The notes under the pieces: model-generated
Seen by the model: the letters and a program-made list of their open reading frames with translations, nothing else
Told to the model about the DNA's origin: nothing
The model's database searches: none
Assembly (NCBI GenBank): GCA_030917395.1
Contig: JAUPUU010000180.1
Location: forward strand, 62,001 to 126,000
Reading direction: 5' to 3'
Source of the DNA: Cyanobacteriota bacterium erpe_2018_sw_21hr_WHONDRS-SW48-000092_B_bin.40
Lineage (GTDB): Bacteria > Cyanobacteriota > Vampirovibrionia > Obscuribacterales > Obscuribacteraceae
DNA length: 64,000 nt
Shown: positions 29,943-38,287 of the stretch, in pieces
How the letters are laid out: every line of letters starts with the position of its first letter
How positions within the stretch are numbered: the stretch's first letter is position 1
Position numbers and translations under genes: made by a program

Positions 29943-30587
29943 TCAAACCACACTAGCCTTGTTTATAGAAGACAAAATCCATTCAGCCGCTTCAACAATC
30001 GAACTGGCCTGAAAATCAGGCTTAACCGGCCATTGATAGGCACCAGACTGAACATCTTTGCCAAAACCAGTTTCGACCAGCACGCCCTTGACATGGCAGT
30101 TAACGGCAAGATCGACGTCTGTAGCTTTGTCACCAACAACAAAGGCCAGATGCCTGCTAAGCTGCGGATGGTCACGATAAGCCTGCTCAACAAGACCAGG
30201 GCCTGGTTTGCGACAATCACAGGCAACATCGTAGGGTGGCACGACACCCCCCTCGGCACGCGAGAGATGGGGGCAATAGTAGATTGCATCAAGATGGGCG
30301 TTAGATAGGGCCAGAAGCTTTACCAAACGCTCATGCAAAGCATTTATGTGACTTTCTGGATAGTAACCACGAGCTGCTCCAGTTTGATTGGTAACAAGTA
30401 CGCAGGCTACGCCCGCCTGATTCAATTTGGCGATCGCCTCTCCGGCTCCTTCAATCAAATTGAGATTCTCTACCTCTTTGATATAACCAGCTTCAACATT
30501 GAGAGTGCCGTCACGGTCGAGAAAGACCACAGGGCGAGAACCAACGGAGCTAACGGAGGAGGTGAGATTGTTAGAAGGAATAGACAT
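29943..30587 (-). CDS. D,D-heptose 1,7-bisphosphate phosphatase-like HAD (GmhB family)
   Basis: VFLDRDGTLNVEAGYIKEVENLNLIEGAGEAIAKLNQAGVACVLVTNQTGAARGYY...YYCPHLS...CDCRKPGPGLVEQA...VGDKATDVDLA. Confidence 0.9.
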   Translation of the reverse strand: MSIPSNNLTSSVSSVGSRPVVFLDRDGTLNVEAGYIKEVENLNLIEGAGEAIAKLNQAGVACVLVTNQTGAARGYYPESHINALHERLVKLLALSNAHLDAIYYCPHLSRAEGGVVPPYDVACDCRKPGPGLVEQAYRDHPQLSRHLAFVVGDKATDVDLAVNCHVKGVLVETGFGKDVQSGAYQWPVKPDFQASSIVEAAEWILSSINKASVV

Positions 30588-30675
30588 TCGAGGTTCTCAT
30601 AGTGGAAAGAAATATTACTATTGTAAGTCAAAGGATATGTTACGATAGCTAGTAGTGTTTACCAATTGAAAAAAT

Positions 30676-31077
30676 ATGCGATTAAACGACGAAAACGCCT
30701 CTTTTCGATTTAACCAGAAGGGCCTGCGAAAATTCTTAGGCGATCTGGAATGCGAAATAATGGAGCTAGTATGGAAACTAGCTAATCCAACAGTGACTGT
30801 CAGAGAAGTATTTGACGCACTAAGGCAAGATCGTGATATCGCCTACACAACCGTAATGACCACAATGGTGCGGTTGTCCGAAAAAGGTCTGCTAAAAATC
30901 GTAGACAAAATCGGCCTTGCCAATTGCTATATGCCCGAATACGAGAGAGAAGAGTTCCTCACTACGGCAGTTAAATTAGTGCTAGATATCTTTACTAGCC
31001 AGTTTCCACGCGAATCTAGTGAATTTATGGAACAGTATCAAGCTAAATTGGCTAAAAAAGCACAGCGCAAGAAATAG
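30676..31077 (+). CDS. BlaI/MecI/CopY family transcriptional regulator
   Basis: LGDLECEIMELVWKLANPTVTVREVFDALRQDRDIAYTTVMTTMVRLSEKGLLK. Confidence 0.92.
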   Translation: MRLNDENASFRFNQKGLRKFLGDLECEIMELVWKLANPTVTVREVFDALRQDRDIAYTTVMTTMVRLSEKGLLKIVDKIGLANCYMPEYEREEFLTTAVKLVLDIFTSQFPRESSEFMEQYQAKLAKKAQRKK

Positions 31078-31101
31078 CGCGGTGCGAAATATCAGTTTTG
31101 T

Positions 31102-32595
31102 CTACTGTTTGTAGATTAGCACTTCCATCATTTTTGCTTTGTTGCCAACCAAAGGCAGCACATCAGAGCGAAATGGTGATACTGGCATACCAGTCTTGCT
31201 AAATAGTTCTGCCACGCTGTTATCGGCCCAGGCGTAGCGACAATTTTCCGGCTCAGGCACCGCGGCGCTAGACAAATATAACGCCTCACCCTCGAGCCTA
31301 ACCCTGGCAGGCTTAAAAATACCATCGGCACCGGCAATCTCGAAAGCCGTAAACTTCTTACCGCGTAGCTCAAGACCACTATCAAGATAGGAAAAAGTCA
31401 CCTTCAACTCTGGTCCAACACGTTCTACCATGGAGTAACGAGGGGTAAGAGCATGTTCAACTTTGTAAATTTGACCAGCTACCATTTGAGCTGCATTTTT
31501 TCCCACTGTGAGCTTGTTGCTGCTATGCAATTCAGCATAATCAGTCACTTCCGAATTAAGTGTAGGAACCAAGAAGCAGTTTGGAACCATACTTGCCTTC
31601 TGCTGAGCCTCTCTAAAGTAAGCTGTCAAACTAGGTGCCATGGTACTTTTGGCTCCCCAATTGGGCAACTGAATGATGAAAAATGCCATATCAGGAGAAA
31701 AACGCTTACGTAATTGCTGAGTCATAATGGCAAAAAGGCGCGGATAGAAAGTGAAGCGTTCTACATCTGACTCACCTTGATACCAGAGCACAGCCTTAAA
31801 ATTGAGCCCCGCCATCGGAGCTAAGTATTTTTCGTAGACATAACCCACCGGAGTTGAAGTCTTGGTATCAACATATTTCTCAGGAACTTCAGAAGCTGGC
31901 ATCCAACTTTGAATATTAGTACCACCAATGGTGCACTGCACTATACCAATTGGAATATCGTCCTTTACCAGCTGTCTTAGTCTATGAGCAAATGCCACGG
32001 CCACAGCCGAACGATGTTCAATTTCAGGATCGTCTGCCTTAATCCACTTAAAGCCTTCACTATCAAAATATGAGTCTTTCTCAGTACTACCCTCAAGACT
32101 CATCTCTTTAGCAGTATTGAAAAATAGATCAATATGATCGCCCTTACTAAGATTGAAAAACCGCGTAGTGGCACTCTTCAAAACAGGCAAGCTCCGACAA
32201 TCGTTGGTAACCAGGGCTGGCAACAACATATTAGACTGACCCGCACAGAGAAAAACATCACCCGCTATTACGTCGCGGATAGCTATGGTCTCGCCCGTGG
32301 ACGATATGGTGATGGCAAAAGGTGCACCTAAGGGACGAGCCGGGGCGACTACTCGCCATTTGCCCTTCGAGTCGGCAATAGTGGCAGTGACTACGCCAGC
32401 CACATCCACCTGCACCGCCGCACCAGCCACAGCCTTACCAGATACCACAATGGGTTTATCACGCTGCACAACCATATGATCGGCAAAGACCGGCGGAACC
32501 ATCAGTTTCTTAGCGGCATAAGCTGGCGAAACAAGCACGGCCAAAAGAAATAGAACTAAAAGTGAGGCCCAGGTGGCCTTAAGACGTAGATTCAT
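31102..32595 (-). CDS. Secreted sialate O-acetylesterase-like protein
   Basis: Signal peptide; PPVFADHMVVQRDKPIVVSGKA...GDVFLCAGQSNM...GIVQCTIGGTNIQSWMP...AVLWYQGESDV. Confidence 0.88.
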   Translation of the reverse strand: MNLRLKATWASLLVLFLLAVLVSPAYAAKKLMVPPVFADHMVVQRDKPIVVSGKAVAGAAVQVDVAGVVTATIADSKGKWRVVAPARPLGAPFAITISSTGETIAIRDVIAGDVFLCAGQSNMLLPALVTNDCRSLPVLKSATTRFFNLSKGDHIDLFFNTAKEMSLEGSTEKDSYFDSEGFKWIKADDPEIEHRSAVAVAFAHRLRQLVKDDIPIGIVQCTIGGTNIQSWMPASEVPEKYVDTKTSTPVGYVYEKYLAPMAGLNFKAVLWYQGESDVERFTFYPRLFAIMTQQLRKRFSPDMAFFIIQLPNWGAKSTMAPSLTAYFREAQQKASMVPNCFLVPTLNSEVTDYAELHSSNKLTVGKNAAQMVAGQIYKVEHALTPRYSMVERVGPELKVTFSYLDSGLELRGKKFTAFEIAGADGIFKPARVRLEGEALYLSSAAVPEPENCRYAWADNSVAELFSKTGMPVSPFRSDVLPLVGNKAKMMEVLIYKQ

Positions 32596-32619
32596 ATTTA
32601 GAGTTTAACAGTTTCATCA

Positions 32620-32654
32620 AAAAAAAGAAGGGGCCGCATACTGCGGCCCCTTCT
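32620..32654 (-). terminator. Rho-independent terminator of secretin 1
   Basis: Minus strand: AGAAGGGGCCGCA-GTA-TGCGGCCCCTTCTTTTTTTT. Confidence 0.93.
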
Positions 32655-32684
32655 CGTTATCATGCAATCGGAATGAACTCAGTC

Positions 32685-34952
32685 TTATTCGTTATCAGGA
32701 ACTGGAGCGCCTTCAGGCAAGGTTGGAGAGGTCTTTTGGTGACGCTCTGCGCGACCCGATGAGTAGTGACGTTCATCAACTACAGTCGGTTCAACTTGGA
32801 AGATGTTCATGTCGCGAGGACCTTCAACCCGGCCGATATCTTCAGGAAGCTTGAGCTGACCTGGAGTACCTGGAAGGATGATTTCTGGTCTTACGGCAAT
32901 CACAAGTTCACTTTCGTTCTTGCTGAATGCCTTCGAACGGTAGAGAGCACCAAGAACTGGTACTTCACCGAGAAGAGGTGTCTTGGTCAATTCACGACCG
33001 CTGTTGGTTGTGACTAAACCAGAGAGGTAGAGTTCTTGACCAGGCTTGAGTTCAACAATGCTCTGAGTTTTTCTTGTGGTGAAACCAGGGATTGATGAAG
33101 CAGCAGAACCGAGAGTGAATGCTAGTTCGTTAGCGATGATTCTCTCTTCAGGAGATATCTGCAAATTGATTGTGCCGTTCTCTTGAAGCACAGGAATCAT
33201 GTTTAGTCTCAAACCGAATGGTTCGAAAGTAACTGACGACAGTGCAGCACCAGCCGTTGCAATTTGTTGAACGATTGGAATTTCACCACCAGCTAAGAAC
33301 GAGGCTCTTTCGCCGGAGATTGTCACTAGAGTTGGCTCAGCCAGTACTCTTGCTCTTCTGTTCGAGATAATACCCTGGATAGTTGGGTTAATCGAGAACG
33401 AACCGAGGTTTGAGATACCAGAGAAGAGGTTGAACAAGTTGTTAGCGTTAAGGTTGGCACCACCAGGAGCGCCAAGCAAGATAGACTGCGAAAGCAGAGC
33501 TGCAGCGCCAGCAACGATATTACCTTGACCGACACCAGTTACATAGGTAGGGGTCAAGAATGATACAGGCTGAACAACACCACCAACACCATAGACCTGG
33601 CTGCCAGGGAAGACGTTAGCAGGAGAACCCTGGAGAGTAACTAAGCCTTGGTTCAAAGTCGGAGGAACCGGGGCACCAGCAGCAGAGTTGAACTGTTGGC
33701 TCTGTCTGTAGCGAAGACCTACGTTAGAGGTCATAACGCTACCCTGAGTAGCTGTACCAGTACCACCAACACCGAAGTTGAAGTACTTACCGGCATAACC
33801 GATACCTAATTGCAGCGCTAGTTCGCGAGCAGCAGAAGTATTCATTTCCATGAAAGTAACGTGCAATGCGATCAAAGGTACTTTGCGCACCTTGACCAAG
33901 CTAGTTACCCGACCACCGTCAGAAGACATTACCTGGGCCTTACCAATGTTGTTAGCAAGGTTGCCGAAGAATGTGTATTTATCAACAGAGTTAAGTTGGG
34001 CTAGCTGACCTGTTTGGCCGCCGCCACTGGCAGTACCACCAGTTTCACCGATTCGTCCGTTAACGATGCGGCTATTAACTACTTGAATATTCATACCGCG
34101 ATCGTCCATGAAGACGTTCGAAGCAGCGAAGGCCTTAACGATTGATTCTGTGTGGTCTACGTCACCGGTCAAGAGCACGCGGTCAGAACCACCAACAGAG
34201 AAAGCCTTAACGATGATACGAGGATCAATTTCACGAAGTGTTGTCTGTAGCTGTGTGTAATCACGGCTAACACGAAGATCTACGCTAATTGAATTACCAG
34301 CATCGTCCCAGAGAAGCATGGTGCAGGTGCCTGGTGCTTTACCAAGCAGTACCATTTGATTCTCAGATACTACAACTGGCTCGGCAATGCCTGGGTCAGA
34401 AATAGAAGTACGAACAATTTTGTTCTTAAATTTGAAGGTTCTCGATTGAGAAACTTTCAAGTCGATAGCATTTGTTGTTTTGAACTCTTCTAGCTCTACA
34501 GTGCCTGTCACCACAGGTGGTATTGGCTGGGCAGTGACATAGGTGCTTTGGTCAGCAGCCTGGGCCACGACTTGATCTGGAGCATACTGTGCAGCAGCGG
34601 CTCTAGACGAACCACTCACAGCGCCAGAAGCTACTGGAGCAGCTACAGGCGTCTCAATCGGGCTAGCCGAGTGAATTGCCATCGCGGTGCTAGAACTTGC
34701 AGCAGTAGAATCTGCTGGAAGGAACAACATGGCGTGACTACCGTCTACGGAGTCACTCTTTGTTACTGGTGCAGCTCTTTTGACCGAACTGACTTTCTGA
34801 GCTGGCTTAGACACTTTAGAAGCGCCTGCAGCTTGCGAGCTGGCCATTCTCTGCCAAATCGCTCCCTGCGGCTCTGCGTGTGCCGACAGCAAATTAGCTT
34901 GAAGTAGGACCAACGATAGACTAAAAGCTAAGCTCAACTGGGGCTTATTCAT
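32685..34952 (-). CDS. Tad/CpaC-type secretin paralogue 1
   Basis: Signal peptide; CpaC-like N-domain (DLKVSQSRTFKFKNKIVRTSISDPGIAEPVVV...LGKAPGTCTMLLWDD) and secretin core (INPTIQGIISNRRARVLAEPTLVTISGERASFLAGGEIPI...ELKPGQELYLSGLVTTNSGRELTKTPLLGEVPVLGALYRSKAFSKNESELVIAVRPEI). Confidence 0.9.
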   Translation of the reverse strand: MNKPQLSLAFSLSLVLLQANLLSAHAEPQGAIWQRMASSQAAGASKVSKPAQKVSSVKRAAPVTKSDSVDGSHAMLFLPADSTAASSSTAMAIHSASPIETPVAAPVASGAVSGSSRAAAAQYAPDQVVAQAADQSTYVTAQPIPPVVTGTVELEEFKTTNAIDLKVSQSRTFKFKNKIVRTSISDPGIAEPVVVSENQMVLLGKAPGTCTMLLWDDAGNSISVDLRVSRDYTQLQTTLREIDPRIIVKAFSVGGSDRVLLTGDVDHTESIVKAFAASNVFMDDRGMNIQVVNSRIVNGRIGETGGTASGGGQTGQLAQLNSVDKYTFFGNLANNIGKAQVMSSDGGRVTSLVKVRKVPLIALHVTFMEMNTSAARELALQLGIGYAGKYFNFGVGGTGTATQGSVMTSNVGLRYRQSQQFNSAAGAPVPPTLNQGLVTLQGSPANVFPGSQVYGVGGVVQPVSFLTPTYVTGVGQGNIVAGAAALLSQSILLGAPGGANLNANNLFNLFSGISNLGSFSINPTIQGIISNRRARVLAEPTLVTISGERASFLAGGEIPIVQQIATAGAALSSVTFEPFGLRLNMIPVLQENGTINLQISPEERIIANELAFTLGSAASSIPGFTTRKTQSIVELKPGQELYLSGLVTTNSGRELTKTPLLGEVPVLGALYRSKAFSKNESELVIAVRPEIILPGTPGQLKLPEDIGRVEGPRDMNIFQVEPTVVDERHYSSGRAERHQKTSPTLPEGAPVPDNE

Positions 34953-35017
34953 TCCACTCTCCCTCTATGAACTCCCGACCTGATTTCCGATTGCATTCGA
35001 ATACTGGGAGCATTCAT
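34949..35017 (-). other. Putative 22-codon leader ORF overlapping the secretin 1 start (ATGA)
   Basis: ATG AAT GCT CCC AGT ATT CGA ATG CAA TCG GAA ATC AGG TCG GGA GTT CAT AGA GGG AGA GTG GAA TGA; TGA overlaps ATG of secretin 1. No strong Shine-Dalgarno seen. Confidence 0.35.
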
Positions 35018-35066
35018 GGTAAAGCCGGCACGAGACCGACCAGTACAGAAGCTTAACACGACTGCT
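34953..35066 (-). repeat. Highly conserved secretin 5' leader, copy 1
   Basis: 114 nt aligned ungapped to 37778-37891 with 3 mismatches (hand count). Confidence 0.95.
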
Positions 35067-35219
35067 CAAGCAATGCACTAATCTTTTCGCACCAGGCACC
35101 ATACATTCAACACTGACTTAACACTTCTCCCTTTACAAGCGGCGAAAGCAAGTAATAGCCGTCATCTGTGATGTTTGCTAAGTTGAACAAAAAAATCCAA
35201 TGACAACCACTGATGGTGC

Positions 35220-35249
35220 ACTATCGGTAATAGCAAGCATGTATGTCAA
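35220..35249 (-). promoter_or_regulatory. Promoter-like element upstream of secretin 1
   Basis: Minus strand TTGACA-18 nt-GATAGT; aligned element in front of secretin 2 keeps TTGACA and spacing. Confidence 0.5.
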
Positions 35250-35300
35250 GGGAGTGCATATACACTGAATCTTGAAAAATGAGTAAATTTCAAGAAAATT

Positions 35301-35338
35301 GACAAAAAAAAAGAGGAGCAGCTTATCGCTGCTCCTCT
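35301..35338 (-). terminator. Rho-independent terminator of secretin 2
   Basis: Minus strand: AGAGGAGCAGC-GATAA-GCTGCTCCTCTTTTTTTTT. Confidence 0.93.
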
Positions 35339-35374
35339 CACTTAATGATTGATCGATTAGATCAACAATCGTTC

Positions 35375-37777
35375 TTACTCGTTATCTGGAACTGGAGCTC
35401 CATCAGGTAAGGTCGGGGAAGTCTTCTGGTGACGTTCTGCGCGACCACTGGTGAAGTGGCGCTCGTCGAGCACGGTAGGCTCAACTTGGAACATGTTCAT
35501 GTCACGAGGACCTTCTGTACGACCGATTTCTTCAGGAAGTTTCAACTGGCCAGGAGTACCGGGCAAGATGATCTCTGGTCTGACAGATACAACAAGTTCG
35601 CTTTCGTTCTTGTTGAATGCTTTCGACCGGTATAGGGCTCCGAGAACAGGTACTTCACCGAAGATTGGCAATTTCGCTACTTCTCTACCGATGTTGGTCG
35701 ATACCAAACCAGCGATGTATAGCTCTTGACCAGGCTTCAGTTCAACAATGGTCTGAGTTTTACGGGTAGTGAAACCAGGAACCACGCCTGTACCGTTAGC
35801 GAATAGAGAGAAGGAAAGGTTTGAAGCAATAATTCTCTCTTCAGGCGACACTTCAAGGTTGATGATGCCGTTCTCTTGCAGTACTGGAATCATGTTGATT
35901 CTCATACCGAAAGGTTCGAACACAACTGACTGTTGAGCAGTACCACCAGCAGCTACGGCTTGCAAAATTGGAATTTCGCCGCCGGCTAAGAAGGAAGCGC
36001 GCTCTCCAGACAATGTCACTAGCGTTGGCTCAGCCAATACTCTGGCTCTTCTCGATGAAATAACACCTTGAACGGTGGGGTTTATCGAGAACATTGTGCC
36101 GTTGCCGAAGCTTGAGTTAGCAGTGAAGATGTTGGCTGCGTTAGCCGCACTAAACGAAACACCACCAGGTGCTCCGAGCAATACGGACTGTGAAAGCAAA
36201 CCACTGGCAGTGATGATCTGACCTTGGCCTATACCGTTAACGGCAGTTCCGGCAGCTGATGTACTCATGAAGCTAACAGGTTGAACAACATAACCGCTGT
36301 TGTTAGTAGTGAGGTTACCAGTCAAACCAGGTGAGACATTGTTGGTCAAAACTCCGATGGTTGGAGGCTGCCCAGCGCTGTTGGTCGTTGCTACGTTAGC
36401 GATACCAGTACCGCTGTAACCGCGCAAACCAGGCACCGATGTAAGAGGAATAGCAGTTGAACCATTCTGGGATCCACCGATACCGAAGGAGAAGGTTTTG
36501 TTGGCCATTCCGAAGCCCATCGATACGGCTAATTCTCTTGCAGCCGCAGTATTCATTTCCATGAATGTTACGTGCAAGACAATCAAAGGCACTTTGCGCA
36601 CTTTAACTAAGCTAGTGACGCGTCCGCCGTCAGAAACCATTACTTGAGCTTTACCAATGTTGTTGGCGTTGTTGCCGAAGAATGTATAACGGTCGACTGA
36701 GCCGATAGTAGCTAACTGACCAGACTGACCGCCACCGGTGGTAGCGCCACCAGTTTCACCAATACGGCCAGCAACAAGGCGGCTATTGGCGACTTGGATG
36801 TTCATACCGCGGTCATCCATAAATACGTTCGATGCGGCGAACGCTTTAATGATTGATTCAGGGTGGTCAACATCACCAGTAAGAAGTACGCGGTCAGAGC
36901 CACCGACTGAGAAGGCTTTGACGATGATGCGGGGATCGATTTCACGCAGAGTTGCTTGTAGCTGCGAGTAGTCGCGGCTCACACGCAAGTCGATTGAAAC
37001 AGAGTTACCGGCGTCATCCCACAATACTAGAGTGGAAGTACCAGGGGCTTTACCAAGAAGAACTAGCTGGTTTTCAGCTACTACTACTGGTTCCGCAACG
37101 CCAGGATCAGAAATGGAGGTTCTAACAATCTTGTTCTTCAATTTGAATGTACGAGATTGCGAAACTTTCAAGTCAATAACGTTGGTTACTTTGTACTCTT
37201 CAAAATCAAGAGTACCTGTCACCACTGGTGGTATTGGCTGTGGGGTGAGATTAGTATGGTCAGCTTGAGCGAGCAAATGGTCTGGAGCAAGCTGGGCCAA
37301 CATCTGCTTAGAAGAAGCAGTTGTCGCGGCGCTCGATGGCAGAGATGCTATGCGAGGGGCTGGTTGAGAAATCTCAGGTTGACTGGCCATATCCGGGGCA
37401 GTAGCCGGAGAAAGATCCGCAGCTTCAACCGGAGCAGCACTTATGCTCTCCAGCGGCAAACTGGGGTGAATCGTCAGGGCTGCTGCAGGGGCTGCACTGC
37501 CAGCACCGATGTCCTTACCTTTAGATAAGAACAACATTGCATGACTTGCATCAACCACATCAGCCTTAGCTACTGGCGCTTTCTTCGCAGCACTAGCTAG
37601 TTTGATATTTGTGGCAACTCTCTGAGTTGACCGGGACACACCTGCTCCTGCCGAGTTGGCAGAACTGGCCATTCTCTGCCAGATAGCGCCTTGCGGCTCA
37701 GATTGTGCCTGCAGCCAATTAGCTTGGAGCAGCACTATTGATAGGCTCAAAGCTAAGCTCAACTGGGGCTTATTCAT
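35375..37777 (-). CDS. Tad/CpaC-type secretin paralogue 2
   Basis: Same architecture as secretin 1, with near-identical conserved blocks (e.g. DLKVSQSRTFKLKNKIVRTSISDPGVAEPVVV, INPTVQGVISSRRARVLAEPTLVTLSGERASFLAGGEIPI) and a divergent Gly/Asn/Thr-rich central region. Confidence 0.9.
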   Translation of the reverse strand: MNKPQLSLALSLSIVLLQANWLQAQSEPQGAIWQRMASSANSAGAGVSRSTQRVATNIKLASAAKKAPVAKADVVDASHAMLFLSKGKDIGAGSAAPAAALTIHPSLPLESISAAPVEAADLSPATAPDMASQPEISQPAPRIASLPSSAATTASSKQMLAQLAPDHLLAQADHTNLTPQPIPPVVTGTLDFEEYKVTNVIDLKVSQSRTFKLKNKIVRTSISDPGVAEPVVVAENQLVLLGKAPGTSTLVLWDDAGNSVSIDLRVSRDYSQLQATLREIDPRIIVKAFSVGGSDRVLLTGDVDHPESIIKAFAASNVFMDDRGMNIQVANSRLVAGRIGETGGATTGGGQSGQLATIGSVDRYTFFGNNANNIGKAQVMVSDGGRVTSLVKVRKVPLIVLHVTFMEMNTAAARELAVSMGFGMANKTFSFGIGGSQNGSTAIPLTSVPGLRGYSGTGIANVATTNSAGQPPTIGVLTNNVSPGLTGNLTTNNSGYVVQPVSFMSTSAAGTAVNGIGQGQIITASGLLSQSVLLGAPGGVSFSAANAANIFTANSSFGNGTMFSINPTVQGVISSRRARVLAEPTLVTLSGERASFLAGGEIPILQAVAAGGTAQQSVVFEPFGMRINMIPVLQENGIINLEVSPEERIIASNLSFSLFANGTGVVPGFTTRKTQTIVELKPGQELYIAGLVSTNIGREVAKLPIFGEVPVLGALYRSKAFNKNESELVVSVRPEIILPGTPGQLKLPEEIGRTEGPRDMNMFQVEPTVLDERHFTSGRAERHQKTSPTLPDGAPVPDNE

Positions 37778-37842
37778 TCCACTCTCCCTCTATGAACTCC
37801 CGACCTGTTTTCCGATTGCTTTCGAATACTGGGAGCATTCAT
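37774..37842 (-). other. Putative 22-codon leader ORF overlapping the secretin 2 start (ATGA)
   Basis: ATG AAT GCT CCC AGT ATT CGA AAG CAA TCG GAA AAC AGG TCG GGA GTT CAT AGA GGG AGA GTG GAA TGA; frame and length as in copy 1, two non-synonymous differences. Confidence 0.35.
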
Positions 37843-37891
37843 GGTAAAGCCGGCACAAGACCGACCAGTACAGAAGCTTAACACGACTGCT
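37778..37891 (-). repeat. Highly conserved secretin 5' leader, copy 2
   Basis: 114 nt aligned ungapped to 34953-35066 with 3 mismatches (hand count). Confidence 0.95.
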
Positions 37892-38043
37892 TAGGAGATG
37901 CACTAATCTTTTTGCCAGGGCACCATACATTCAACATTGGCTTAACACTAAGCTATTTACAACCACCGAGAAGCCAACTCTGCGTGGCTTTGAGCCAATT
38001 ACAAAAATAATGCCTTGCAGCAACTGACAACCAAATGTGGTGC

Positions 38044-38073
38044 ACGATCAGCCATAGTAAATATGTATGTCAA
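38044..38073 (-). promoter_or_regulatory. Promoter-like element upstream of secretin 2
   Basis: Minus strand TTGACA-18 nt-GATCGT; same position relative to the gene as in copy 1 (about 267 nt upstream of ATG). Confidence 0.45.
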
Positions 38074-38287
38074 GGGAGCGGATATGCCAGAACCATATCC
38101 AGGTGGCACCACCCGCGGGGACATGATTTTCTACTTATCTTTCAGTCAATTGCCAAGAGGGCCAGAGAGAGCAGGCACTAATTTGCAATCAATAAAATTT
38201 GTCTATCCACTAAGAAGGAAGCTAATATTGAATCGCCATTAAGGCAGGGCCTGTCAAGAGACAATGGGCCACAAGTGCCAGTTCTGA

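Noticed and set aside
34953-35066. Known c-di-GMP riboswitch as explanation for the secretin leader
   Set aside because: I could not match the remembered GEMM-I core sequences; the leader is left unassigned.
37157-37528. 123-aa ORF opposite secretin 2
   Set aside because: Antisense to a strongly supported CDS; no independent support.
38015-38242. 75-aa ORF in the secretin 2 / rpaB intergenic region
   Set aside because: Runs through the duplicated promoter region; the duplicate upstream of secretin 1 does not preserve it as an ORF in the track.
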